A stretch of 64,000 nt of DNA from contig NZ_CP092183.1 of NCBI RefSeq assembly GCF_023499255.1, positions 4,894,501-4,958,500 of the forward strand. The letters are read 5' to 3'. Position 1 is the first letter of the stretch; each line of letters starts with the position of its first letter. This document shows positions 54,671 through 63,366 of the stretch, one piece after another. This DNA is from Couchioplanes caeruleus. GTDB lineage: Bacteria; Actinomycetota; Actinomycetes; Mycobacteriales; Micromonosporaceae. The position numbers and the translations under genes are program-made. The notes beneath the pieces were generated by a model. That model was given only the letters and a program-made list of their open reading frames with translations. It made no database searches and was not told the origin of the DNA.

Positions 54671-55453
54671 ATGCTGACGATCGGTCGACTGGCGTCGTAC
54701 GCCGGTGTCACGGTGCGCGCGGTGCGCCACTACCACCAGATCGGCCTGCTGCCGGAGCCCGAGCGCGACGCCTCGGGCTACCGGCGGTACGGCGCCACGG
54801 CCGTGGTGGCGCTCATCAAGATCCGTACGCTGGCGGAGGCGGGCGTGCCGCTCTCCCGGATCGGCACGATGCTCGCGGCCGACGCCCCGTCCTTCGCCGC
54901 GGCGATCGACCGGATCGACCGGCACCTGTCCGAGGAGATCCAGCGGCTGGAGACGAGCCGCAAGCAGATCGCCCAGCTCACCGCCGGCGACAGCGCGTCC
55001 CTCCCGCCGGAGGTCGTCTCCTACCTCGGGCTGCTGCGCGACATCGGGGCGTCCGAGCGGATGGTGCAGGCCGAGCGGGACGGGTGGATCCTGATCGCGG
55101 CCCGCTGGCCCGAGCACGTCCGCACCTGGATACCGGTGAAAGTGGCCCAGCTGAACGACGAACGGATCGTGCGCCTCTACCGCCTGCTCTCCGAGGTGCT
55201 CGACAGCGACCACGTCGACGACCGGCTCCTGCAGGAGGCGGCCGACATCATGGCCGGCCTCGCCGAGGAGGCGGAGGCGGCCGGCGAGATCGAGGGGCCG
55301 CCCGACGGCGAGGACGACGAGCTGCCGTTCGACCTCCTCGACGCGCTGGCCGACGAGTCCGACCCGCGGGCGCAGCGGCTGCGTGACCTGATGCGCGAGC
55401 GCGGCTGGTCCGGGTGGAACCGGATGGAGCGGGTCACCCGATCACCCCATTGA
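54671..55453 (+). CDS. MerR-family transcriptional regulator
   Basis: This 260-residue regulator has the MerR N-terminus (TIGRLASYAGVTVRAVRHYHQIGLLPEPER, 2-31), a helical linker and a larger ligand-binding C-terminus with an acidic stretch (DGEDDELPFDLL). It lies 17 bp after the ABC exporter and probably controls it, perhaps activating it when the drug binds. No classic long-spacer promoter was identified. Confidence 0.92.
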   Translation: MLTIGRLASYAGVTVRAVRHYHQIGLLPEPERDASGYRRYGATAVVALIKIRTLAEAGVPLSRIGTMLAADAPSFAAAIDRIDRHLSEEIQRLETSRKQIAQLTAGDSASLPPEVVSYLGLLRDIGASERMVQAERDGWILIAARWPEHVRTWIPVKVAQLNDERIVRLYRLLSEVLDSDHVDDRLLQEAADIMAGLAEEAEAAGEIEGPPDGEDDELPFDLLDALADESDPRAQRLRDLMRERGWSGWNRMERVTRSPH

Positions 55454-55487
55454 AGTCCTTACCGGGGATCCGTCTATTCTCCCGCGG

Positions 55488-55949
55488 ATGACGATGTCGA
55501 TCTGGCACGGCAACTCCGACGTCTCCCTCGTGATCCGCACCGATTTCGACCACGAGCCACAGTGGGCGCGGATCCGGTCGGCCATCGAGGAACCGCAGAC
55601 CGAGGACGAGTTCACCGCCCTCGTCAGGTTCGTCGACGACCGGGCGTACGAGGGGCTCACCGCGGCGCGGCTGCTCGAGATCGTGCCCGCCGACGCCCGC
55701 CACTCCTTCGCCTTCCTCGTCGACACGGTCGCCCTGACCCGTCCTGACCAGCCCATTCTCGTGGTCAAGCTGTACGACTACGCGGAAGGGCCCGTCGACC
55801 AGGGCCGCGGACCGCTCTACGGCGACACGTTCCGGGTGGTGCCGTCCGAGATGTGGTCGGTGCAGAACAACCTGTCGCTGGCCAACATGGACTGGGCGGA
55901 ATTCGCGGCGGAGGTGGATCGCGACGGCGTCTTTCGCGGCTTTCCGTAA
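55488..55949 (+). CDS. Small acidic protein of unknown function (DUF6924-like)
   Basis: This 153-residue protein begins IWHGNSDVSLVIRTDFDHEPQW and has alternating strands, ending with NLSLANMDWAEFAAEVDRDGVFRGF. It resembles a small actinobacterial family given as DUF6924, named here from pattern memory. It lies 34 bp after merR. Function unknown. A start at 55494 is possible. Confidence 0.75.
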   Translation: MTMSIWHGNSDVSLVIRTDFDHEPQWARIRSAIEEPQTEDEFTALVRFVDDRAYEGLTAARLLEIVPADARHSFAFLVDTVALTRPDQPILVVKLYDYAEGPVDQGRGPLYGDTFRVVPSEMWSVQNNLSLANMDWAEFAAEVDRDGVFRGFP

Positions 55950-56061
55950 ACGGTATTTCGACGAATATGTATTCACCGGCATCGCTGGTGTCATCGACGC
56001 GGATGAGTATGCTGCTCTCGGGATCCCATACCTCTCCTTAGGACCCACCGTAGGGAGCCGC

Positions 56062-58941
56062 GTGAAATCCATTCTTCCCGCTCGGCGCGCATTGAGCTGC
56101 GCCGTCGTCACCGCGCTGAGCATCGCCCTCGCCCCCACCGCCTCCGTCACCGCCGCCTCCGCAGCCCCACCCGGTGATCCGTCGCCGGCCCGGTTACGCC
56201 ACGAGGCCGCCCGCAAGCCGTTCTTCGACGCCCGCCACACCGCCGCCCCGAGCGGGCGCGCGACCCGCCAGGCCACGCCGACACCCGCCGCGGTCACCCG
56301 GCTGCAGGCGTCGCTCGGCGTACAGGGCATCGTGGACATCGACCCGGTCACCCGGACCGCGCGCCGGATCGCCCGGCTCGACGGGTTCCTCACCGGGCCC
56401 AGCCCCGAGCCCGCCGCCACGATCGCGCGGGACTACCTCATCGCCCACCCCGAGATCTTCGGGCTCAGCGCCGCCGAGGTGGCCGCGCTGCGGCTGCGCA
56501 AGGACTACGTCGACGTCGCCGGCACCCACCACCTGAGCTTCCAGCAGCTCGCCGGCGGCGTCGTGGTCTTCGGCAACGGCGTCCGGGCCGACGTCGCGAA
56601 GGACGGGCGGCTCATCCAGGTCACCGGTTCGCCGGTGGCGAGCACGCCGACCGACCTGGGCGCCGCGAAGCTGTCGGCCGCGCAGGCCCGCGACGCCGCC
56701 GCGCGCGACACCGGCGGCAGCTCCCGGACCACCGTGGCCTCCGCCAGGGCCGGCGCCGACCGGGCGACCACCTTCGCCTCCGGCGACCGGGCCAAGCTGG
56801 TGGCCTTCGCGACGCCCGGCGGCGTACGCCTCGCCTGGCAGACGCTGACCCTGCGCGAGGGCTACCTGCACGTGCTCGACGCCGCCACGGGCCGGGTGCT
56901 CTACCGGCAGTCCCTGCTCGTCTCCGACAACGCCCCGAACGCGCTGGCGTGGACCAACTACCCGGGCGCCGAGGCCGGCGGGCAGCAGCACGTGCGCTCG
57001 CTCGCCAAGTGGATCACACCGGACGCCACCACCCTGTCCGGCAGGTCCTCACACGTGTTCCTCGACCTCAACGACAACGACGAGGCGGACGCCGGCGAGG
57101 AGGTCGCCCCGAACGCGCCCGGCAACTGGCGGTTCCCGTTCAAGGACTTCACCGCCCAGGTCGGCGCGCCCTGCACGCCCAGCCTGCAGTGCTCGTGGAA
57201 CCCCAAGGTCGCGTACTCGTGGCGCGACAACGCCGACCAGAACGCCGCCCAGCTCTTCTGGTTCACCAACAACTACCACGACCACCTGGAGAAGTCCCCG
57301 ATCGGCTTCACCCGGGCGGCCGGCAACTACGACCAGGCCGACGGCGACCCGATCGAGGTGAACGCGCTCGACGGCGCCGACACCGCCGACGGCTTCCCGG
57401 ACGCGGGCCACACCGACAACGCCAACATGCTGCCCACCCCGGACGGTGTGCCGGGCCGCATGCAGATGTACCTGTTCTCCGACCCCGGCTGGCCCGACGA
57501 CCCGTTCCTGCCGGCCAACTCCGGCGACGAGGCGGACGTCGTCTACCACGAGTACACCCACGGCGTGTCCAACCGGCTCGTCGTCGACGCCGACGGCAAC
57601 TCGACGCTCACCGGCGGTCAGGGCTACGCCATGGGCGAGGCGTGGAGCGACTGGTACGCGTTCGACTACCTCACCGCGCAGGGCCTGCAGAAGGACACCA
57701 GCGCGCCCGGCGAGGTCCTGGTCGGGCGCTACGTCGGCCGCAACCAGAACCTCATCCGTACGCAGCCGCTCGACTGCGCGGTGGGCGCCGACGCCACGGT
57801 GTGCCCGGGCGCCGGCGACGCCGGTCCCGGCGGCTACACGTACGGCGACTACGGCAAGATCCTCGGGTTCCCGGAGTCGCACGCCGACGGCGAGATCTGG
57901 GCCGAGACGCTGTGGGACCTGCGTACGGCGGTGGGCTCGAAGGTCGCCGAGTCGCTGGTGACGCGGGCGATGGAGCTGTCGCCGGCCAACCCGACGTTCC
58001 TCGACATGCGCAACTCGATCGTGATGGCGGACAAGGTCGTCTTCCGGGGCGTACACCAGCGGACGATCTGGAAGGTCTTCGCCGGCCGCGGCATGGGCTT
58101 CTTCGCGGCCTCCGCCGACGCCGACGACTTCACCCAGATCGAGGACTTCTCGCTGCCGCCCGCGCCGGCCGCGCCGCTGACCTCGGTCAAGGGCACCGTC
58201 GTGGACACCGACACGCACGCGCCGCTGGCCGGGGCCACGGTCTCGTTCCCGGGCCACGACTCCGGGTTCGGCGGCTCGTACACGGCGGTCGCCGACGACG
58301 CCGGTCACTACACGATCCGCAACGTCCTGCCGGGCACGTACCCGGAGGTCACGGCCGCCAAGGCCGGCTACGACCCGCAGGTCCGGGATCTGCCGGTGCG
58401 GCGCGGACCCAACCGGGCCGACTGGTCGCTGCGCCGTAACTGGGCCACGGTCTCCGGCGGCAGCGCGGTGACCGACTTCAACGGCTTCGACTTCAGCGTC
58501 ATCGGCTGCGGTCCCGAGGCCGCCCTGGACAGCTCGCAGCAGACCGGCTGGAGCACCGACGCGATCGTGTCCGGCAGCGGCATCGAACCCCGCTACATGG
58601 TGGTGAAGCTGCCCGCGGCGGTGAACGTCACCTCGATCGCCGTCAACCCGACCGGCACCTGCGGCGACGACCCGAGCTCGTCGACGGGCGACTACCGCCT
58701 CGAGACGTCCGCGGACGGCACCACCTGGACGGTCGCGTCCCAGGGCCACTTCGGCAAGGGCAACCGGGACAAGATGAACCCGCTGTCCCTGGCGACCGGC
58801 AGCACCTCGGGCGTGCGCTACCTGCGGTACAGCATGCTGGGCACGCAGGTCGCCGAGGAGGGCGGCACCTGTCCGGGCTTCTTCAGCGGCTGCTACTACG
58901 TCGACACCGTGGAGGTCGGCGTCTACGGCAACGCCGGCTGA
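56062..58941 (+). CDS. Secreted M36 (fungalysin-type) metallopeptidase
   Basis: This 959-residue zinc protease is secreted (signal 1-38). A propeptide with FTP-type motifs precedes the catalytic domain (about 295-700), where HEYTH is at residues 496-500 and the third ligand lies in MGEAWSDWYAFDY. After it come a CarboxypepD-regulatory-like beta domain (about 712-790) and a discoidin-like C-terminus (800-959) similar in pattern to that of the kinase at 45317. It would digest protein outside the cell. GTG 56062 follows GGGAGCC. The 110 bp upstream is more A+T-rich than its surroundings and includes the palindrome GAATATGTATTC. Confidence 0.93.
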   Translation: MKSILPARRALSCAVVTALSIALAPTASVTAASAAPPGDPSPARLRHEAARKPFFDARHTAAPSGRATRQATPTPAAVTRLQASLGVQGIVDIDPVTRTARRIARLDGFLTGPSPEPAATIARDYLIAHPEIFGLSAAEVAALRLRKDYVDVAGTHHLSFQQLAGGVVVFGNGVRADVAKDGRLIQVTGSPVASTPTDLGAAKLSAAQARDAAARDTGGSSRTTVASARAGADRATTFASGDRAKLVAFATPGGVRLAWQTLTLREGYLHVLDAATGRVLYRQSLLVSDNAPNALAWTNYPGAEAGGQQHVRSLAKWITPDATTLSGRSSHVFLDLNDNDEADAGEEVAPNAPGNWRFPFKDFTAQVGAPCTPSLQCSWNPKVAYSWRDNADQNAAQLFWFTNNYHDHLEKSPIGFTRAAGNYDQADGDPIEVNALDGADTADGFPDAGHTDNANMLPTPDGVPGRMQMYLFSDPGWPDDPFLPANSGDEADVVYHEYTHGVSNRLVVDADGNSTLTGGQGYAMGEAWSDWYAFDYLTAQGLQKDTSAPGEVLVGRYVGRNQNLIRTQPLDCAVGADATVCPGAGDAGPGGYTYGDYGKILGFPESHADGEIWAETLWDLRTAVGSKVAESLVTRAMELSPANPTFLDMRNSIVMADKVVFRGVHQRTIWKVFAGRGMGFFAASADADDFTQIEDFSLPPAPAAPLTSVKGTVVDTDTHAPLAGATVSFPGHDSGFGGSYTAVADDAGHYTIRNVLPGTYPEVTAAKAGYDPQVRDLPVRRGPNRADWSLRRNWATVSGGSAVTDFNGFDFSVIGCGPEAALDSSQQTGWSTDAIVSGSGIEPRYMVVKLPAAVNVTSIAVNPTGTCGDDPSSSTGDYRLETSADGTTWTVASQGHFGKGNRDKMNPLSLATGSTSGVRYLRYSMLGTQVAEEGGTCPGFFSGCYYVDTVEVGVYGNAG

Positions 58942-58943
58942 CC

Positions 58944-58985
58944 GTACGGGCCGCGCCGGTCGTCTGTGACCTGCGCGGCCCGTAC
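58944..58985 (+). terminator. Terminator hairpin after the M36 protease
   Basis: GTACGGGCCGCGC (58944-58956) and GCGCGGCCCGTAC (58973-58985) form a perfect 13-bp stem around 16 nt. Confidence 0.65.
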
Positions 58986-59033
58986 CACCGCCCACCGCGC
59001 CGGCCCCTCAGGCCGGCGCTATCGTCTGCGGTC

Positions 59034-59429
59034 GTGACCCGTCGCCCCTCCCCCGCCACCGGTACGGGCGGCTGCACCGTGACGGTGTGCCGCGGCTGCT
59101 GCTGCGGCACCGCCCGCACCGTGCCCCGCTTCGACCACGCCGCCCAGCTCGACCGGCTGCGGGCGGCGGTCGCGGGCGAGGCCACCGTACGGGTCAGCGA
59201 CTGCCTCGACGCCTGCGCCCAGGCCAACGTCATCGTGGTCCAGCCGTCCGCGGCGGGCCGGCGCGCCGGGGGCCGGCCGGTGTGGCTGGGCCTGGTCAAC
59301 GACCACGACGCAGGCGCCGACATCGCCGCCTGGATCCGCGCGGGCGGCCCCGGCCTGGCAGACCTGCCACCCGTTCTCGACCTGTACGAGGTCACCCCGT
59401 CGCGCCGCGTCCGCGAGCAGCTGAGCTGA
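59034..59429 (+). CDS. Thioredoxin-like [2Fe-2S] ferredoxin-type protein
   Basis: This 131-residue protein has a cysteine set fitting a thioredoxin-fold [2Fe-2S] site: CRGCCCG at about 19-25 and DCLDAC at about 56-61, with one extra Cys. Such proteins carry electrons or act in metal handling. A variable loop (AAGRRAGGRP) follows. GTG 59034 is used. It is read toward a PucR regulator on the other strand with no clear terminator. Confidence 0.82.
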   Translation: MTRRPSPATGTGGCTVTVCRGCCCGTARTVPRFDHAAQLDRLRAAVAGEATVRVSDCLDACAQANVIVVQPSAAGRRAGGRPVWLGLVNDHDAGADIAAWIRAGGPGLADLPPVLDLYEVTPSRRVREQLS

Positions 59430-59441
59430 CCCCCGGCCCGG

Positions 59442-60518
59442 TCACGGCGGCCAGCTCAGCAGGCGGGCACCCAGCACCGCCGCCTGCAGCGTGAACCGCT
59501 GCGTCGGCTCACCCGGGTGGTAGCCGGTCAGGTCCCGGATCCGGTCCAGCCGGTACGTCACCGCGCGGACCGACAGGTGCATCTGCCGGGCGGTTGCCGT
59601 GTGGTTGCCCTGGCTGTCGAAGAACGCCGTCAGCGTGTCGAGGTAGGGCTGCGCCCCGCCGCGCGCAGTGGTCAGCGGGCCCAGAACGGTGGTGACCAGA
59701 TCCGTGATCGCCTCCCGGTCGCGCAGCAGGACGGGGAAGACGAGCAGGTCGGCCGCGTTCAGCACGGGCGCGGTGAACCCCAGCTTGGCGGCGTGGTCGA
59801 GGGTGCCGCGGGCCTCGTCCAGGGAGGTGGCCAGACCCCGCAGACCCCGATGGGTACGCCCGACAGCGAGCTGCCAGCCGGCCGTACCCGTCTCGGCGAG
59901 CAGCAGCCGGGCGAGCTCCCCGGCGATCCCCCGCAGGCCGCCGGCGCTGATGCACACGAGGTCGTCGCCGCGCAGCGTGGTCAGGGTGTTGCCCTCGCCG
60001 AAACGACCGGCCAGCGCGGCGTCGATCCGCCGGGCCGCCTCCAGGGTGAGGCCGGGCGCGCGGGCGACCAGCACGGTGTGCGCCGCGGACAGCCGGATGC
60101 CGTAACGGTGGGCGCGCTCGGCGAGGTCGCCGGGATCCGCCCGGCCGGTCAGCAGGTCGGTGACGAACTCGGCGCGGGCGCTGTCGTGCCGGTCGAGCTC
60201 GGCGCGCGCCCGATGGTTGTACCCGTCGACGGCCGCTGCCAGCGTCTCGTGGGCGGTGGCGAGCAGCGTGGCCGCCCGCGCGTGCACCCCGTCGGGCACC
60301 TCGCCGGCGGCCGGGCGGCTCGACGTCCAGTGCCCGCCCGTCGCCGTCATCACCGCGGCGACCAGCTCCCGCAGGTGCACCCCGGCGTCAGCGGCCCGGG
60401 CGCCCAGCGCGGCGGCGGCGCGCGCCCGTACCGTCCCGCCGGGCCCGGCGAGCAGGCCGGCGCAGGCGTCCTCGAGCCAGCCGGCCGCCGGCCCGGCCCG
60501 GTCAGACACCGACGTCAC
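59442..60518 (-). CDS. PucR/CdaR-family transcriptional regulator
   Basis: This 358-residue regulator has a helical N-terminal part, a GGDEF-like central region without catalytic motif (150-270), and the PucR C-terminal helix-turn-helix (about 295-350: LTAFFDSQGNHTATARQMHLSVRAVTYRLDRI). GTG 60518 starts within the last 17 bp of the upstream ABC permease, so the three genes form an operon. It may control that exporter or answer a nitrogen or aromatic signal. Confidence 0.9.
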   Translation of the reverse strand: MTSVSDRAGPAAGWLEDACAGLLAGPGGTVRARAAAALGARAADAGVHLRELVAAVMTATGGHWTSSRPAAGEVPDGVHARAATLLATAHETLAAAVDGYNHRARAELDRHDSARAEFVTDLLTGRADPGDLAERAHRYGIRLSAAHTVLVARAPGLTLEAARRIDAALAGRFGEGNTLTTLRGDDLVCISAGGLRGIAGELARLLLAETGTAGWQLAVGRTHRGLRGLATSLDEARGTLDHAAKLGFTAPVLNAADLLVFPVLLRDREAITDLVTTVLGPLTTARGGAQPYLDTLTAFFDSQGNHTATARQMHLSVRAVTYRLDRIRDLTGYHPGEPTQRFTLQAAVLGARLLSWPP

Positions 60519-61290
60519 GGCGGTCGAACAGGATCACCCCGGCGGCGACGGCCCCGGCCCCGGCCACCACGAGCACGAGCAGGGACGCCGGATGCCAGCC
60601 GGTCCGCAACGGGTCGGTGCCGAGGAAGTAGTGGAACGGCGACCACCAGCGCAGCCAGGACCATCCCGGCGCCATGCCGCTGACCGCGTTCGCCATGTAC
60701 GTGGCCACGGCGACGATCCCGGTGACCGCCGGCACGCTCGCCCGCCGGCCGGTCGCGGCGCCCACGAGGAAGGCCAGGCCGCCGAAGCACCAGGCGAGCG
60801 CGACCAGGCCGAAGCCCGCGGCCGCCACGGACGACAGCGGGATGTCCATGCCGACGGCCGGGACGATGACCATCAGCAGCAGCCACGGGATGGCGGCGAC
60901 CACCGTGACCGCGAGCCCGGCGGCGGCCAGCCGCTGACCCGCGAACGCCGTCCGCGACACGGGGTTGGCCAGCAGCAGCTCCATGCCGCCGCCCTCCTCC
61001 GGCCCGGCGATGGTCCGCGTGACCACCGTGACCGTGCACATCAGCACGAGCAGCGGGCCGAGCAGGCTGAAGATGCTCGCCTGCAGGTAGCCCGCCGGCG
61101 ACAGGAAGTCCGCCACACCGAGGAAGTCCAGCACCCCCTGCGGCAACGTGTCCTGCTTCAGCTCGGCGGCGCCCTGCAGCTGCGGGTAGAACGAGGCGTA
61201 GACGGTGGTGAAGGCCGTGACACCGGCCGCCCAGCCGAGGATCGCGCGGCGGTCGTCGCGCCACGTCTTACGCATCAGCGCGGGCACCAT
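60502..61290 (-). CDS. ABC transporter permease (ABC-2 type)
   Basis: This 262-residue membrane protein has about six helices. Its N-terminus is MVPALMRKTWRDDRRAILGWAAG, and the block IAGPEEGGGMELLLANPVSR resembles ABC-2 exporters of the EccCb/NosY kind. ATG 61290 follows AAGGAGACC; a GTG at 61293 precedes it. It overlaps the ATPase gene upstream by 23 bp and the PucR gene downstream by 17 bp. Confidence 0.9.
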   Translation of the reverse strand: MVPALMRKTWRDDRRAILGWAAGVTAFTTVYASFYPQLQGAAELKQDTLPQGVLDFLGVADFLSPAGYLQASIFSLLGPLLVLMCTVTVVTRTIAGPEEGGGMELLLANPVSRTAFAGQRLAAAGLAVTVVAAIPWLLLMVIVPAVGMDIPLSSVAAAGFGLVALAWCFGGLAFLVGAATGRRASVPAVTGIVAVATYMANAVSGMAPGWSWLRWWSPFHYFLGTDPLRTGWHPASLLVLVVAGAGAVAAGVILFDRRDVGV

Positions 61291-62194
61291 CACGGTCTCC
61301 TTCGGAGTGGTAGTAGAACGACAGGAACGTCTCCTCCAGATCGGGCTCGCTGGACAGCAGGTCGACGACCTCGTGCCGGGCCGCCGCCTTGACGAGCGGA
61401 TCCAGCCGGCCGTCCACCGTGCAGCGCAGCACCGGGCCGGCCACGGACACCCCGCTCACCCCCGGCAACCCGGCGAACTCGTCCGCCGCCACCGGATCCG
61501 CGAAATGGATCTCCACGCTGCGGACGGCCCGCCGGCCCAGCGACTCCACCCGTTCCACGGCGGCCAGGCGCCCGTCCCGCACGATGGCGACCCGGTCGGC
61601 GACCTCCTGCACCTCGGCGAGCACGTGCGAGGACATGAAGACGGTCTGCCCGCCGGTCCGGGCGTCGCGCACCATGCCGAGGAACTCCTGCTGCATCAGC
61701 GGGTCCAGCCCGCTGGTGGGCTCGTCCAGCACGAGCAGCGCCGGCTCGTGCATGAAGGCCTGGATCAGCCCGACCTTCTGCTTGTTGCCCTTGCTCATCG
61801 TGCGCACGGGATGTGACAGGTCGACCTGCAGCCGGTCGGCCAGGTCCCCGATCCGTGACCAGGGCACCCCGCCGCGCAGATCGGCGAGGAACCGCAACAG
61901 GTCGCGGGCCCGTTCCCGCCCGGGGAACACCAGCTCTCCCGGCAGGTAGCCGATGCGGCGGTGCAGGGCGGCCTTGTCGCGGCGCGGGTCCAGCCCCAGG
62001 ACCACGGCGTGTCCCCGGGTCGGGCGCAGGAAGTCCAGCAGCAGGCGGATGGTGGTGGTCTTCCCGGCCCCGTTCGGCCCGAGGAACCCCATCACCTCCC
62101 CGGCGCGGACGGCCAGGTCGAGCTCCTCGATGCCGCGGCGGGGACCGTAGAACTTGGTCAGCCCCTCGGTCAGCACGGCGGTGTCCGGCGTCAT
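61268..62194 (-). CDS. ABC transporter ATPase
   Basis: This 308-residue ATPase has Walker A GPNGAGKTTT (about 39-48), a variant signature MSKGNKQKVGLIQAF, and Walker B LLVLDEPTSGLDP. The C-terminus (DLEETFLSFYYHSEG) is that of ABC-2 exporter ATPases. ATG 62194 is the start. Its promoter lies in or beyond a triplicated repeat block (62231-62488). Substrate unknown. Confidence 0.94.
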   Translation of the reverse strand: MTPDTAVLTEGLTKFYGPRRGIEELDLAVRAGEVMGFLGPNGAGKTTTIRLLLDFLRPTRGHAVVLGLDPRRDKAALHRRIGYLPGELVFPGRERARDLLRFLADLRGGVPWSRIGDLADRLQVDLSHPVRTMSKGNKQKVGLIQAFMHEPALLVLDEPTSGLDPLMQQEFLGMVRDARTGGQTVFMSSHVLAEVQEVADRVAIVRDGRLAAVERVESLGRRAVRSVEIHFADPVAADEFAGLPGVSGVSVAGPVLRCTVDGRLDPLVKAAARHEVVDLLSSEPDLEETFLSFYYHSEGDRDGARADA

Positions 62195-62230
62195 GCGCCC
62201 ATCGTCGCGATCAAGACCCGCGGAATCCAG

Positions 62231-62488
62231 GTCGGCATCCGGCCGGGACCGGCACCCGATCGTTGCTGACATCCGGAACCGGACGCTCAGACCTGCCGGG
62301 ACCACGCTCGGCATCCGGCCCGGACCGGCACCCGATCGTTGCGGACGCCCGGAACCGAAGGGCCAGATCTCGGCGGGACCACGCTCGGCATCCGCCCGGA
62401 CCGGGATCCGGGCGGCCTCGGCGCCGTCGACCCGCACGCGCGATCGTCGCCGACATCCGGAACCGGACGCTCAGATCTGGCGGGACCA
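62231..62488. repeat. Three imperfect direct repeats of about 75-107 bp
   Basis: Copies lie at 62231-62304, 62305-62381 and 62382-62488. Each runs from a GGCATCC-type start (the third begins GGCATCCGCCCGG) through GATCGTTG/GATCGTCG and GGAACCG to GGGACCA. The third holds an extra stretch of about 30 bp. Its right end is the last codons and stop of the membrane-protein gene, so the unit seems copied from that gene's 3' end. Confidence 0.75.
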
Positions 62489-63055
62489 GGCGACGACGAA
62501 CGCCGCCGCGCCGAGGGTCAGCACCGTCGCGGCGGCCGTCACCCAGCGTGGGATGCGGTGGCCCAGCAGTCGCAGGGTCAGCCTGTCCTGCACCGCCGCG
62601 ATGCCCGCCATCATGAGGAACCCGGCGGGAGAAAGCAGCAGGCCGACGAGGAAGTGCACCGCCCACGCCCCGCCCTTGCCCGGGCCGCCCCAGGAGTGGT
62701 CGTACGGCCCCGGGTCGACGAAGCCGTACAGCACCCCGCGCATCACGAACAGCGCCTCGACGCCCAGCGGCACGAGGGCGGCGAGGCCGAGCAGGGCGCC
62801 GACCAGCCCGTGGCCGATGACCCGTGCGGTGCCCGGTTGCCGCACGACGTCCACGTCGGACCGCCCGAGCACACGCACGCGCAGGCGACGCCACGACCGT
62901 ACGGCCGCGGCGGACCGGCCGGTGGATGCCAGCAGCACGGTGACGACGGAGGCCGGAAGCAGGACGGCGCAGAAGGCGACGCTACGACCGGCCGCGCGGG
63001 CGAGCCGGGCTGGGCGGTGGTGGGACCGGGACAGGATTGCCGGTTGTGAAGTCAT
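62471..63055 (-). CDS. Membrane protein of unknown function
   Basis: This 194-residue protein has about four hydrophobic helices (SVAFCAVLLPASVVTVLLAST, VGALLGLAALVPLGVEALFVM, AVHFLVGLLLSPAGFLMMAGI, VTAAATVLTLGAAAFVVAW). A basic loop follows the first (RSWRRLRVRVLGRSDVDVV). Comparison to Streptomyces sensor-type membrane domains is possible but not sure. ATG 63055 follows TGAGGAC. Its 3' end takes part in the repeats at 62231-62488. Confidence 0.75.
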   Translation of the reverse strand: MTSQPAILSRSHHRPARLARAAGRSVAFCAVLLPASVVTVLLASTGRSAAAVRSWRRLRVRVLGRSDVDVVRQPGTARVIGHGLVGALLGLAALVPLGVEALFVMRGVLYGFVDPGPYDHSWGGPGKGGAWAVHFLVGLLLSPAGFLMMAGIAAVQDRLTLRLLGHRIPRWVTAAATVLTLGAAAFVVAWSRQI

Positions 63056-63366
63056 GTCCTCAGCGTCGTCCCGGCGCGGGAGGGGCGACACGGGGCTGCC
63101 CCTGCCGTCCAGGCCGTGCCAGCCCCCTTGACGACAGCGCCCGCGAAGGCGTAACCCGATCCCTGCGTTGGAGCGCGAGCACCGCCACGCCCGGCCCCCA
63201 TCGGGTTCGTGGGCGGAGCTGCCGGCGGCCCTGGGTCCCTGACGACCGCATGATCCAGCGCAGACGCTGCGCTGCGTCCTGGCTGCACCACAGTGGCGAA
63301 ACCGCGCCCCGGCACTGAGCGGGTTCGGCTCCTGCCCGATCACGACCTCGCTGCCCCGCTTCGCTG
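63056..63366. other. 311-bp stretch without a supported gene
   Basis: Short frames here lack ribosome sites and have off-pattern codon use. One hairpin is seen: CAGCGCAG (63256-63263) and CTGCGCTG (63267-63274) around ACG. It could end the minus-strand gene at 63367. Confidence 0.5.
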
